Positions 12,790 to 24,620 are shown, counted from the stretch's first letter. The stretch: DNA of 64,000 nt from Megachile rotundata (GCF_050947335.1 NC_134983.1:7502001-7566000), one strand, 5' to 3'. The notes: a model not told the origin generated them from the sequence alone. Translations and numbers: made by a program.

Positions 12790-13830
12790 GGGGTGAGAAT
12801 GTCGAAGTAGGGGGAAGTAGGGATTTTGGAATCTATAGATGGAGAATTATAGGAATTTTGGGAACTAGTAATTTGGAGATCTAGGGACTTTGATGTGGGG
12901 ACATTTGGAGATCTGAGAATCGAGAGATTTAGAAGTGTGTGGATTTAGGGATTTGGAGATCATGAAATCCAGAAATGTGGGGATTTAGGGATTTTGGGGA
13001 TCTAGAGATTTGGGGATTCACAGATTTGGAGATCTGTAGATTTGGAATTTAACAGGTTCGAGAATTTAGAGATTTAGACTTTTAGAGTTCCAGAGATTTA
13101 GAGTTTTGGAGTTTTAGAGTTTTAGAGTTTTAGAGTTTTAGAGTTTTAGAGTTTTAGAGTTTTAGAGTTTTAGAGTTTTAGAGTTTTAGAGTTTTAGAGT
13201 TTTAGAGTTTTAGAGTTTTAGAGTTTTAGAGTTTTAGAGTTTTAGAGTTTTAGAGTTTTAGAGTTTTAGAGTTTTAGAGTTTTAGAGTTTTGGAGTTTTA
13301 GAGTTTTAGAGTTTTATGAAGTTGGTGACGTAGAAATTTATGGATTTTTAGATTTATAGATTTGGAGATTTATGATTTTGAAGACTTATGAATTTGTACT
13401 TTTATGGATGTGGAGATATAAGGAGTGAGACAGCTAGAGATTTGGTGATTTAGAGATTTGCAGATTTGGAGATTTATGGATTTAAAAGTTTGGGCATTTG
13501 AAGATTCATAAATTTTGTAGTCTTGTGTACTTGAAGATTTATGAATTTATAGATATAACGATTTTGATATCTATAAATTTGGAAATCTTGAGCTTTAGAA
13601 ATCTAGAGATTTGACAATCTCATAGATTTTGAGATTTATGTATTTGAGGATTTAAAGCATAGGACATTTAGAGTTTTGAAGATTTAAAAATTTGGAGACC
13701 TAGAGTTTTTAAGCCTAGAATTTTGTGGAAACTTAGATTTATTTGTTTACATCTCTAAGTTTTGTCTATCTAGGTATTTGAAAGTCTGGACCTGTTGGTC
13801 GGGAAACGGAGATACCTGAGAAGAAGACAT
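12790..13830 (+). repeat. Degenerate GGATTTAG-type minisatellite
   Basis: About one kilobase of short degenerate words such as GGATTTAGG, GGAGATCTAGG and GAGATTTGG on the plus strand, with spacing of about 8-20 bases and strong strand asymmetry (G and T rich). It surrounds the pure 8-bp core at 13101-13316. Related arrays occur at 22780, 24225, 40185, 50560 and 52170. Confidence 0.85.
13101..13316 (+). repeat. 8-bp tandem repeat (GAGTTTTA), about 27 copies
   Basis: GAGTTTTA is repeated head to tail for about 216 bp with only two TTTTGGAG variants, one near each end. The near-perfect core inside a highly diverged array indicates recent slippage expansion of one local word. Confidence 0.97.
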
Positions 13831-13919
13831 CTATGGACTTCAATGGATCTAAAGATCTAATGACTTAAATTACTAAAATCGTGTAATTAACAAATTGAAA
13901 TGTGTAACCATGGAAATTG

Positions 13920-14650
13920 AAAATGAAAAATCATGAAATTTCCCCGCGTGTCGAAAGGAAGTGTAGGTTGCATCCGAGTGTACAGCACGTTGAAAGAGAA
14001 GCTATGTGTGCACTTGAGAAACGAAAGTCGAAGGGAGGGCAGAGGAGTACGTCTCTCGTGGAGATCGAGTGGCCGTTTCAAGGATCGGCCTGAAGAATTA
14101 TGGTATGAAGTGGTGGGGCATGACGGTGCCGTAGGCATAGTTTGTCTTTATAACGTCTGCGCGGCTGCGGCTGAACTTCAAACGAGCCGCTGATGGCTCA
14201 AAGTGGCTGACCGGGATATAAATCCACGGCCCACCTCGCTCGTCTGCTCGGCTTCTATCTCTTTCTCTCCCTTGCTCCGTTTCTTCTTTCCGCTCGAGCT
14301 GGATCTCGTCCTTCCAAACCGCTCCACCTTTGCTTCGTTGCTTTTCAGCTTCGGAGCTCGTCCTGGCTACGCTTGTGCCCTCACCGTTCGTGCACCGAAC
14401 ATCGACAATCGGAGCCAACTCCTTCTGCCGCGATATATTTCCTCTCGAAACCGCCGATATATTTATTCGACGGTTGGTATTCTCTGATCGACGCTCGCTC
14501 GCTTTCTATGATAATGTTCATGGCGGTCCGTTGCTGCGGTATGCGCTCGATTCGTGCTTTTTCGATCGAATCGCACAGCCTTCGCTTACTTATTGCTGCA
14601 TCAATAACGGACCAACAGTTGCTGACTTCGACCTTCAAATTTTGTTTTAA
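13920..14650. other. GC-rich CpG island, possible promoter or 5' exon
   Basis: A CpG-dense block with overlapping open frames on both strands (13933-14193, 14098-14418, 14203-14487, 14330-14771), none with a recognised domain. TATAAAT at 14217-14223 follows GACCGGGA and precedes a pyrimidine-rich run (14240-14350), an arrangement that could be a promoter. Confidence 0.4.
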
Positions 14651-16850
14651 ATTTCAGATTTTTGAGACAAGTATTTGGAAACGTACAAAGTATTTAGCCA
14701 AGTATTTACACGAGGTGATGGACGAGTGGATATCTGTCGGATATACTGCAGGTTTGTTTTCAAATTTTTAATTTATAATTTTCTGTCTTGTTTTCTTAAT
14801 TAAGTATAATGGTTTGCGGTGTCGATTATATCAATATTCGATATACATATGTATTTTGACTGGATGATATGAAATTTAGCGTTAGATATGCAGGCGTGAA
14901 GTAAATTATTACGTGTTGACACAGCAAAATTAGATACACTCTTCAAGTTCTTGACTTATCAGTTTTCTAGCGAAGTACTCCAGAATTTGCTATCTGTAGA
15001 TAAAGATGAAGAGAATCAAGTTACACAATTTTTCTTGATCAGATTTGCAATTTTAACCAAAAAGTTCATTACGAAAATTTATTATGAAGTTTATTATGAG
15101 TGTTTATTGTGAGTTCATTATGAATGTTACATTATGAATATTTATTTTAGCTTATGTTCTATACATATGCATATCATAATAGTGACTAAATATTGTAAGA
15201 TAAAGATAATTAGTACAACTAATTTTTTAATTCAATTCTTTGATTTATTATTATTTAGTATTATTGAATTTTTAATAAATTTATTTCCTTTCTAATTTTA
15301 ATAGTTATTGAATTAAGGTAAATTAGTGATTGATTATTACTACTGATTTGTAAATATGTTAATTTATTATTTTTTTATGTACAGCTTGTAATAAGCGCGT
15401 TTAGAGATAAAAATTTTTGTTTCTGAAGTGTTCTTGGAATTACGCAGTATTACCTTCTAAAGAGTTAATCTGTAATCAATTCAATTTCTGACTGATTAAA
15501 TAGAAATAAATCTATTCTATTGTCAAGATTTATTAATTAATTTCGCCGTCTGACAATAATGTGTAAATATATTTAGAAAATACTTAAAATCTAACATTCG
15601 GATTTATCGTTCAAGATTGATAGTATTCGTTGAGAGATACGAGTTGTTTTTGATAAGGTTGAAACAAAAGTAATTTATATCCTTGAGGCGATAGACATCT
15701 TTAAGTATTAAATTAGGGAATATTTTGTTCGCGTTTTATAATAATGAATGATTTCTTTTAATTTTGTTAAATGGAAAAAGTTGCTGTAAATCTATTTTGA
15801 ATTTACTAGAATCAGAGAACTTTCATGATGTGTAAAATAAATATGAACAATTCACTCAAATTAAATTGTTACATGAAACTTTTAATATTTGATTTGAAAG
15901 ATTACATTTTAACATAAGTATAATTGTTAATTTTCAACTTTATAATTGTAATTTTTCCAAGTTGTATTTTCTTAATTGTAGAACAATTTAAATAAAAAAT
16001 CTGCTAATTCAAATAAAAGTAATTTTTAATTCTGTTAAAATTCTTATCTCTTAAATTGTTACCTTTTAAATTGCAGAACTTTCGGTTTATAAATTGGATT
16101 ATTTAAATTAGAAGTTTCGTATTAATCAAAATAAAACTTGATAACTCGATATAATATGCCAGTTTTTAATAATTATTCAATTAATTCAGAAATGGTAACA
16201 CGTATCTATTTCATTTATTTCTGTGCAATTGACCTCATGGCATTAAATATTTATCGTCATTTAATTATCTTGAAATAATTCTGACCACTAATTATTTAGG
16301 ACGTAGATTATACATTTCTATGAATAGTCCCACAGTTAATCAGTATACCATAATAAATTACATTAATAAATGAATTTCGTAACCTTTCAAACATCCCTTA
16401 AAATCGCATGTTTCATAAAGAAACTTTCCACCCTTTTCTTATATCATTCCCACTAATGTGAAGTACCATTCTTAAACACTTCCGTATTTCAATATTAAAA
16501 TATAACCATAAATTATTTCATAATTTTATCATAAATCTACAATAGTTAGATATTGTCATACTTATTTCTGAATCAACTTAATCAGATTATCATAGAACCT
16601 TGTAATCTATTTAACTCCCAAGATATCACACCAAGTTACCCTACGTATTAGTCACACGAAGCTTTTTGTAAGAACCGTTTATTAAAGAAATCATTCCGGA
16701 AGATATATTTACAGTGCACTAACAGCCCCTATGCTACCGAGAAGAATAAAGAGTTTAATCAGCGCTTTCTTTGATACATGCAACTTATCTGGCATTATCA
16801 ACGAAGCGTTAGTTGACAAAGTGCGATCATTATTCAAAAGGACATGAGGT
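14650..16850. other. Long AT-rich non-coding stretch
   Basis: About 2.2 kb of A/T-rich sequence. A loose run of TTTATTATGA(A/G) words occupies 15070-15145. I see no gene, RNA gene or structured element. Confidence 0.45.
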
Positions 16851-17083
16851 TGGAGGGCGGTGAGCAGTTTTGTAGCGGAAGACGTTGGACAAATGGGGTT
16901 GTTCCGTGGACAGGCAGGTTATCTCGGTCACTCGTCGAGTAGCCACCCCACTAAATCACTCAGTTCTCGCCCTCCAACCCGACGACCTCTGCCGTTGGCA
17001 TCCTCAATCTCGATAATGTCTGAAAACCTCGGCATGCTCTGCTCGTTTCGACCTTCTTCTGAACTGCTTTCTTTTTACATCTA
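16850..17083. other. Small GC-richer island before the 107-bp array
   Basis: About 230 bp of balanced, CpG-containing sequence with one 74-codon plus-strand frame (16860-17084) and no recognised domain. It ends where the tandem array begins. Confidence 0.3.
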
Positions 17084-17591
17084 ACCTTCAACCATCCCCG
17101 TTGCTACTATTTACTGTTAACAATCAAACATCCCCTTTGAGATAATTTGTTATTAACAATCAACCATCTGCATTGCTGCAATTTAATGTGAACAATGAAC
17201 CACACCATTGCTACAATTTAATATTAATAATAAATCATTCCCATTGCTATAATTTATTATTAACAATCAACCGTCTGCATTGCTGCAATTTAATGTGGAC
17301 AACGAACCACACCATTGCTACAATTTAATATTAATAATAAATCATTCCCATTGCTATAATTTATTATTAACAATCAACCATCTGCATTGCTGCAATTTAA
17401 TGTGAACAATGAACCACACCATTGCTACAATTTAATATTAATAATAAATCATTCCTACTGCTATAATTTATTATTAACAATCAACCATCTGCATTGCTGT
17501 AATTTAATGTGGACAACGAACCACACCATTGCTACAATTTAATATTAATAATAAACCACCCCCATTACTAAAATTTAATATTAATAATAAA
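17083..17591. repeat. 107-bp higher-order repeat made of three 36-bp units
   Basis: CAATCAACC occurs at 17157, 17264, 17371 and 17478, exactly 107 bp apart. Each 107-bp period contains three related units that start CATTGCT(G/A)(C/T)AATTTA and end in CTG, CAC or TCC, of about 36, 36 and 35 bp. The matching unit types are more alike between periods than within one, which defines a higher-order repeat. Diverged units extend left to about 17083 and right to 17591. Confidence 0.92.
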
Positions 17592-17899
17592 CTTATCTTT
17601 TTAAAATCTGTATTATTTAATGTGCACTTGAACAGTATAATAATTGAAACAATAAATGAAATACTTGTGACTTCAACATTTTTAAATTTTGACTAATATA
17701 TTATTTTTAATGAAATTGAATAAATAGTTGGTCACCAATGTATATTTACTTACATTACAGAAATATGTTGCGTTTTCTATCTACTGTTTTGCAAATTATG
17801 AATATGTAATAAATAATCATCAAAATATTTGCAAGCAGCTAGTAATTTGAAAAAGTCAATTTTGTACATCGTATAACAACGGTCTTCTTTTCAAATAAT

Positions 17900-18075
17900 T
17901 ATAATAATAATTTTATGATTAATTTGAAATAATACTGTGGTATAATAATTTGAAATGGTAATTTGAAATAATAATGTGGAATAATAATTTGAAACAGTAA
18001 TTTGGAAATAATAATTTGAAATATTAATGTAGAATAATTTGAAATACTAATTTGAAACAATAATAATTAGATAAT
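17900..18075. repeat. Degenerate AATAATTTGAAA repeat
   Basis: AATAATTTGAAA and GTAATTTGAAA alternate with AATAATGTGG at irregular spacing of about 20-40 bp. Low-complexity AT array with no coding potential. Confidence 0.75.
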
Positions 18076-18099
18076 TTGCATTCATAATGTTAAAAAGAC

Positions 18100-18840
18100 A
18101 AAAAAACATCAGTACTACCTAAAGTAAAAAACTCGAAAGCTATCGTTACATTAGAACTGCCATTGAATAAATAATGTGAACAAGGCTGTTTGATTTATGT
18201 TCATGTTAATATTCACCTCGACTTGTGATGTTCCTTTGCAAAAAGTATCTGATAATTGCACATTAACGTAGCTGTGTGTCGATAGCAAAAGCAGAGAATG
18301 CATTAACTGTTGAACGAAGTGTACGATGGACAATGTAAAGATAGTATGAAGCGCATTACCGTTTATTACGTGCTAATGAGTGTGCATAATTCTATAAAAG
18401 ACTATTCTGCCAGGCTGCTCTTACATTGCTTTGAAGCGAACTTTACTTTGATTGATATTTAACAGCGCGTAAGATTCAAGAATGCTAACGGTTCTATTAA
18501 CCGTTTTCTTTTTATTATACACGTAGCGATTTCACGGTATATTTACTATGAAGCTTAACTGATTAATAAAGTCTTCCTTGATCATACGTTTCGCGATCAA
18601 AAAATTATTTTAAATAAAAATAAGATTGGCAGAAATGATGAACCGTTTCAATTATTTATTTCTCAAGTATTCCTCTGTTTATATAACTGTTTTTACGATA
18701 TCAGGGAATTTTAAATGCACTATTAAATAAGTTAGGAATCTTTTTAAATGGCTCATAATAAATATTTAAAAATTTTTACATAATGCACTATGAACAAGTT
18801 TTCTTTGTTTTGTACCTTAATAATTTTTCATGTAAAATGT
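18100..18840. other. Mixed non-coding sequence, possible conserved block
   Basis: The portion 18160-18600 is more complex than its flanks. It contains TATAAAAG at 18394-18401 and no open frame longer than 60 codons. It may be regulatory DNA, but the sequence alone does not show it. Confidence 0.25.
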
Positions 18841-18892
18841 TTTGCAAGTGGGAGAAAAATTGTGAGTTGTGTTACTGGCAACAGCCTGTTTA
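18841..18892 (-). mobile_element. Solo end of the fold-back element family
   Basis: Reverse-complemented, this reads ACAGGCTGTTGCCAGTAACA, then a 1-2 base shift, then CTCACAATTTTTCTCCCACT and TGCAAA. It matches the ends of the fold-back element at 21421-22164 and the copy at 28021-28080 almost base for base for about 50 bp. The GCCATCTT part of the end is missing here. It is a decayed or truncated insertion. Confidence 0.7.
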
Positions 18893-18899
18893 TAAATAA

Positions 18900-19800
18900 A
18901 TATATTTGCAATAATAAATATTGAATAATTATTTCATTTACTAAAAATCGCCACTATTAGAGTACAGGAGCAAATTGCCATTTTTATTAAGAGCATAAAA
19001 GCTTGAATTACCCAACTAATTAATTGCGATAAGATTACAGAACAATTATTATTGCAGCCAATTAGTACATGACTGGTCTTAGACAAATTAATTCCTTTAT
19101 CCAATCTACAAATATGCACAATTTTTTATAAAAAGAATCATTCAATTTTTCTACACTTACGATAAAAGTTTGAACGCTTAAAAATAAAGCAAACTCAACA
19201 GTGCATTTCATTAATCAAAAAGTAGGTTTTTCTGTTCCAGTACAAAATGAATCAATAACAATATAATTAAAAAATATTACGAATTTACAATTTAGAGTTA
19301 CGGTTCGCAGACTCTTCTTCGTTAATTAAAAACTCTAGTTTGAGTTAATAAAAATCTCACGTCAAGCTACAATTAGCAGTGCATATATAAACGAAAATAC
19401 ATTCGCGTCAGTTATCTTTCACGACTTGTAATTTACGAGCTGTCTCGCGAATGATATGTTTCTTATTTAGTTACAATTGCAGTTCAATGATCTAACTGAC
19501 ACACTTATAGCGTGAGAAATGTATGTGTGTAGAGCAGAAAGAAAATCGAAAGAAAATACAGCAAAATGATGGGAACTTATATCGAGTACCAAAGAATTTA
19601 TTGTTTTACAATAACATCAAACAGAAATTCGTGTGTCAAATTGAACATAGATAAAATATTTGTCACATTTTTAAATTGGAAGCATTTTTAAATTTTGAAT
19701 TTTATTTTTAACCACAAAGTGTATTTCACTTTCAACAAAACAAATTCAAATTTATAGAAAGATGTATGTACATTGATATGTTCACTCCACAACAAAAATG
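18900..19800. other. AT-rich non-coding stretch
   Basis: A/T-rich sequence with a somewhat more complex patch near 19320-19540. No gene, array or RNA is seen. Confidence 0.4.
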
Positions 19801-20025
19801 ACGAAGCTATTTTAGTAACTTAGATACGAAAGTTCTTTAAGTAGGTAATTTCAGCAAATAATAAGGATCGATAAGTAATAATAAGAGTAAGATAGTAACA
19901 AAAATAGTAAAGTTATTTTAGTAATTTAAATGCAAAAGTTTTTAAAATAAGGTAATTTCAGTATCATAATAAGGATCGATAATAGACAGTAATAAGTGAA
20001 GATAGTAATAAAGATAGTGTTGCAC
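19800..20025. repeat. Diverged tandem duplication, about 108 bp
   Basis: ATAAGGATCGATAA occurs at 19861 and 19969, and TATTTTAGTAA at about 19808 and 19914. This gives a roughly 107-108-bp period, two copies, with several indels between them. Confidence 0.75.
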
Positions 20026-20059
20026 AGTTTAATATTATAATATTATTTTAAGATACATT

Positions 20060-20560
20060 ATTTTACTGTATTTTCTTTGCATCCACGTGTGGTCCGAGAG
20101 TGTGATATGGATTAGCGAAAGAAAGAGAGGCGAAATGAAAGTAAACGGTGGATCGATGAAGATGGCGGAAGAGAGAAGAAGAAATGGAAGGATAAGAGGA
20201 AAGTCTGCGAAACAGACGATGTTTCCATGACAGAACCGGCTTGTTTACCGCAACCGCTATTAGTTTCCCATCCACCAGCGAGTACCGTACAAGACTAAAG
20301 ACAGGGATATTGCTTCCCTTTGTGCGCAAATGCCGTTTCCTTTATTTATTTATCTTTGTCCGCTAACCCAGACAGGCGATGCTTGCCCAGTTGTCTTTTC
20401 TCTGGCTTTCCATTATTCCGCCGTTGGACAGTTTATGACTCGTCGCTTTGAAGTTTCAATGCTTGATGTCGATGCAATTCTGTTCGCCGAGAAACGCGAT
20501 TTCGTCATCGCGAAATTTTCATCTTTCACGTTTAACGGATCAGAAAAGAAGATTTGTTAA
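20060..20560. other. GC-richer island with AAGATGGCGG motif
   Basis: Balanced, CpG-containing block with a purine-rich run 20100-20200. AAGATGGCGGAAG at 20159-20171 matches the YY1/Pho-type consensus. Open frames overlap on both strands (minus 20063-20329, plus 20330-20560), with no recognised product. Possible promoter-type island. Confidence 0.35.
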
Positions 20561-21215
20561 ATTAATTCGAATATTTTGGAATAGAAACATACGCATTTAT
20601 ACAGAAATATTCATGCTTATACACACTGTTCAGACACAACTAAAAAGGAGATGATCTACGTACAAAAGTAAGTGGAAAATGTAGATACAAATTTATTCTT
20701 GTTAAGAAAATGACATTTAAACCATTTTTTAAATATTTAAGAACTTGTTTGCGATGTGAAAAATGACAAAAACAGCATATTGGTAATTGTACATTCCGTG
20801 AATGTAATTAGTAATGTCACTGAAATATGCTTGTCTTCATTATTTATATTATGTATCATGATTTATTTGTTTCTTTTGTCGACTGAAGTCGTATAATTTA
20901 AATAAATTATGAAGAATGACTGATAACAAATTTTAGTGGTATTAATGACTTTATTTAGTAACATCAGGTAATTCTTTAAATTAATGAAAAAGTTGTCACA
21001 TTTGTCATTTATTTTAACAATATCACGCTCATTGGGTTATCGATTGAGATTTGAAAAAATTTGCAAAATTGAAAGTTTGAATATGTGAAAATTTTTAATT
21101 TTGAAATTTATAAATCGAAAACTTGAAAGTTAAAGAAGGTGTTTTATTTACTTCTACCCATAATACAGTTTCTATTCATCTTGAGCATACAATATATAAG
21201 ATTTCCCATTTTCTA
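20560..21215. other. AT-rich non-coding stretch
   Basis: Low-complexity A/T sequence, no feature seen. Confidence 0.4.
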
Positions 21216-21220
21216 AAGGG

Positions 21221-21360
21221 GACCTTGGACGATCAATATACATATATTGTCGATATTTCAGGGTTCTCAATATTTATTGGCACTATTGAAATATTGTATT
21301 GACAATGCCGCGAGAATCCTGAAATATTGTCAACATTACATATATTGATCGTCGAAGTTC
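21221..21360. repeat. 140-bp imperfect hairpin
   Basis: Arms 21221-21268 and 21312-21360 are inverted copies of each other at about 80% identity by eye (shared words GACGATCAATATA and ATATTTCAGG). The 43-base loop carries its own 7-bp inverted repeat, CAATATT / AATATTG. It could be a MITE remnant or a structured transcript. It lies 60 bp left of the larger fold-back element and shares no sequence with it. Confidence 0.75.
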
Positions 21361-21420
21361 TCCGTTACATTAAAGATTGTATATTATAAAAACAAAAGTG
21401 TCCCACTATTTCTTCTTTAC

Positions 21421-22164
21421 ACTGTACATGGTGTTGTTATGCTGCTCACAATTTTTCTCCCACTTGCAGCCATCTTACGAAAAAAAGTTCAGAATAATAT
21501 TTGCAGGGTATGAAGTGCACAATAGATATTAGTAAAGTAAATTTTGAAAACAGTTTTTTCTCTGGGCAAAGTCAAGGTCACTTTGAGTTTTTTAAATAGG
21601 AACATACATTTTTTTTATTCATAGCTTTAGAGGACATCAAGACGAATTTAAAACACATGTTACATGATATTTTTATTAATATATTACTCGATTTACAGAA
21701 GTGGAAATGTGAAGTAAAAGACTGGAATATTACGTGAAGGAAGGCGGCATACATTTTGAACATGTAATTAAATAAAGTGTATTTTTCTTACATTCTAGTC
21801 GCGTGTTTGCATTCAGTAATCTCTTCGGAATCAAATAATGGTTACACTACCAAAATCAAAGGCTAAGTACTTCACATTTCTCCTTCTGTAAATCGAATAA
21901 TATGTTAATAAAAATATTATGTAACATGTGTTTTGAATTCGTCTCGATGTCCTCTAAAGCTATGAATAAAAAAATGTATGTTTCTATTTAAAAACCCCAA
22001 GATGACCTTGACTTTGTCAAGAGAAGAAACTATTTTTAAAATTTGCTTTACTAATATTTATTGTGCACTTCATACCCTGCAAATATTGTTCTAAATTTTT
22101 TTTTGTAAGATGGCTGCAAATGGGAGAAAAATTGTGAGTATCGTTACAGGTAACACCCTGTATA
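21421..22164. mobile_element. Fold-back DNA element with about 295-bp inverted arms
   Basis: The left arm (21421-21716) and right arm (21868-22164) are inverted copies over their whole length, with scattered mismatches and small indels. They flank an unrelated loop of about 150 bp. The right end is complete: ACACCCTGTATAC after a TGGGAGAAAAATTGTGAGTA block. The left end has the same block with more changes. No transposase frame is present, so it must be non-autonomous. Ends alone suggest a cut-and-paste DNA transposon, perhaps Tc1/mariner-like, but I cannot assign the superfamily. Related ends lie at 18841-18892 and 28021-28080. Confidence 0.85.
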
Positions 22165-22780
22165 CAAAACATTCGATAAGCAGTATTAATTTCTGAATAT
22201 TCCCAAGATTTCTCGATCTTATTTATTCATCTACACGGGTCTATTTAATTTGTTCTTTTAGCACAAGCATTTGATGATGCGTTACTTTACAGTAAATTAC
22301 ATAGAAGTGATTGCGAACAAGTATTCGAGTCAGGAAATGGCAAAGATGCATTTACGGATCGTTTCCTTAATAGTCCTCAGATATTTGTTGGATAAGAAAA
22401 CGTTATAAAGATTATGTGAAAGCCTGCAAAATACGTGTTTGCTGAAAAACAAGAATTGAACGAATAATAACTTAAGAAAGACAAAAGTAATCTGCAATCT
22501 GCAGATGATATTAACGTACAATTATTACAACTATCTTCGTTGCACTTATATATTTTGCATATCGTTAAAATGAGTTCTGTAAACGATGCATCATTTTATG
22601 TATGATAGGAATATTCAGTTATAAGGCACTTTTGCCTGCGTATAAGGGGTGGCGTCACAGACACATTCCTTAATTGTTAATTTCGTTATTTTACTAGTTA
22701 TTGATTATACGAAGTTAATGATAAATTAGTTTATAATAGATTGATGCTACCCTATGCTCCTGGTACCAAATTCTTAAGCC
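22165..22780. other. Non-coding sequence, no clear feature
   Basis: A/T-rich with slightly more complex sequence at 22260-22680. The 63-codon minus-strand frame at 22330-22521 is Leu/Phe-rich and not recognisable. No array or RNA gene is seen. Confidence 0.35.
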
Positions 22781-23085
22781 TTTATATCACTAGATTCATA
22801 GTTTCCGAATTTCTGGATTTCAAAATTCCTATACTGTCAAATCCATAAATTTCCATATTCAGAAATCCCTTTTCTAGGTTCCTACGTTCCTAGATTAATA
22901 AATTCGTCAGCTCCGTTACTGTTAAATTCGTGAAATCTCCCATTACCACTATATCCCCTTTCAATATTAAATCCCTAGATCCACAAACTCCAGTGGCCTC
23001 AAATTTCAAAATCCCTAAATCCGTAGATCTTCGAGTTCCTAAACCTCCAAATCCCTACATCCCCAAATTCCCATTTTCCCAAATT
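22780..23085 (-). repeat. GGATTTAG-type array, minus orientation
   Basis: The same class of degenerate short words as at 12790-13830, but with the G-rich strand on the minus strand, so the plus strand reads AAATCCCTAGATCC, CCAAATCCCTACATCC and similar. No internal pure tract. Confidence 0.8.
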
Positions 23086-23370
23086 TATTACAAATAATAA
23101 CAATAAGTAAAATAAACTTAGTAATAAATAAACGAAAAAGAATTGTAAAATCAATCGATACAACAAATCTATATTTTATTGAAACATATGACTTTACATT
23201 TACTTAAACTTTACTTCAACGCCATAAAGAAACTATATACTGCTATTTCATATTAAATTTAAATAATCCTTTTTAAAATATTTTATAAAACACCCAAGGG
23301 TGAAGTTCTTTCACATCCACATTCATCGAACAATATTTCAATCGAAGTATGAAAAGAAACTGAGTTATGA
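23085..23370. other. AT-rich spacer
   Basis: A/T-rich sequence between the minus-orientation array and the next island. No feature seen. Confidence 0.35.
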
Positions 23371-24220
23371 AAGTAATTGGAATCAGATAAGATCGGTGAA
23401 TTCCCTGAAATCCCGCTCTCCGGATATATGACCATGCAGCGTCCCGATCGGTGCTCATATATCCGGACATCACAGTATATTGTTCGTAGCCGGTCTATCA
23501 AATGTTTCCGAATAAATCAAATTTCCAAGTATTTAATCAACGGATTTACACGTGTTTTGCAGAACGTCACGTACACACGGGAATTGCTACGTGGAATCTT
23601 AGCTGAACGGTACATCTCGCAAACAGGCGTCCGATCTCATAGCGTATCCGCATTAACCTTTCATAGTGTTCACGTAGCGGGCGAGAAAGGATCGTAGTTT
23701 TAGGTTTCCTTGTCGGAAGACAAATAGCAGCAGTCGACAGGGAGCTCAGCCCACTTTGTCCCCGACAGCGTGGCGAATAAACGCCCGATCGCTTTACGAG
23801 CTAGACGGGATAAGAGCGGAGCAGATAGCGTAAACGCGAGCAACAGAAAGCCTAGATGGGGCAGACAGAGAGGAAACCTACCCTTTCTCAATTCGTACGT
23901 ATCCACCTACACCCTGGAGGCCGACGATCCATTCCAGTCCCGCCAACACTATCCAACCCTCCGATCCGCAGCGGCAACGCGACAGAGGACATCGGGGATC
24001 TGGGCCTGACGAAACCGCACCGTTTACGCGAAAGCTGACATAATCCCACACATCGACACTCTATCTGATTAATTTCTCTCGTACGACAATAACACGATTT
24101 ATGACCAATACCAACTTTCGCTGTTAAGCGCCGATCCCATTCGTTTTCATCTACGTACAGGAATTGTACAGTCAAGAGCAAAGCTTCCTTAGAGGTAATC
24201 AAGAGAGGCGTTCGTTTTTA
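23370..24220. other. GC-rich CpG island
   Basis: Balanced to GC-rich block with open frames overlapping on both strands (plus 23377-23697, minus 23700-23906, plus 23770-24009, minus 23888-24202). None resembles a known protein. It contains the 13-bp hairpin at 23419-23467. It may be a promoter, enhancer or untranslated exon. Confidence 0.4.
23419..23467. repeat. Perfect 13-bp inverted repeat (hairpin)
   Basis: TCCGGATATATGA at 23419-23431 is perfectly complementary to TCATATATCCGGA at 23455-23467, with a 23-base loop. The stem does not extend further outward, so it is short for a microRNA precursor. A dimer-binding operator or a small element footprint is an alternative. Confidence 0.9.
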
Positions 24221-24224
24221 GGAT

Positions 24225-24620
24225 TTTTGATGAAAGGTTTAGAATTTAGAAACGATTGTAGGTTTTATGTTGCTATATAGGGATTTGGTCATGTATTTGA
24301 AGCTGTACAATTTTGTGGAGCTAGGAATGTGATTTAGGAATTTGCGGATGTAATTCGGAAATCTAGTAATTCGAACACCCACAAATTTGAGAACGCAGAG
24401 ATTTGAAATCATAGGTTTTGAAGTTGAAGTTTGGAGACTTGGATTTGGGAATGTGGAGAGTTAGCGGTTTAGGTACTTGAGGATTTAGGAATTCAAGCAC
24501 GCAGAAATTTAGGGACGCAGGATTTTGAAGCCCTAGGTATTTGAGGACAGTGAGATTTAGGAATCTTCATAAGTATTTGGAGAAATTGAGATTCAGTAAA
24601 CTTCGAATTCAAAGACCTAT
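24225..24620 (+). repeat. GGATTTAG-type array, plus orientation
   Basis: Degenerate words such as TTTAGGAATTTG, GGATTTAGGAATTC and TTTGAGGAC, plus-strand G-rich, without a pure core. With the minus-oriented array at 22780-23085 it brackets the island at 23370-24220 as a loose inverted pair. Confidence 0.75.

Larger units (their letters stand above)
11880..12800. other. GC-rich CpG island, possible promoter region
   Basis: A strongly CpG-rich block, densest at 12240-12560. Open frames of 60-135 codons overlap on both strands and encode Arg/Ser/Cys-rich composition-driven peptides. It contains two TATAAAAG boxes (12103 and 12400) and one GCCATCTT (12456-12463). TTAACCCCTTACACTCG at 11984-12000 looks like the end of a TTAA-target element. 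Confidence 0.45.

Noticed and set aside
18710..18735. TAAATGCACTAT, similar to the start of miR-277
   Set aside because: The match stops after 12 bases and the flanks form no hairpin.
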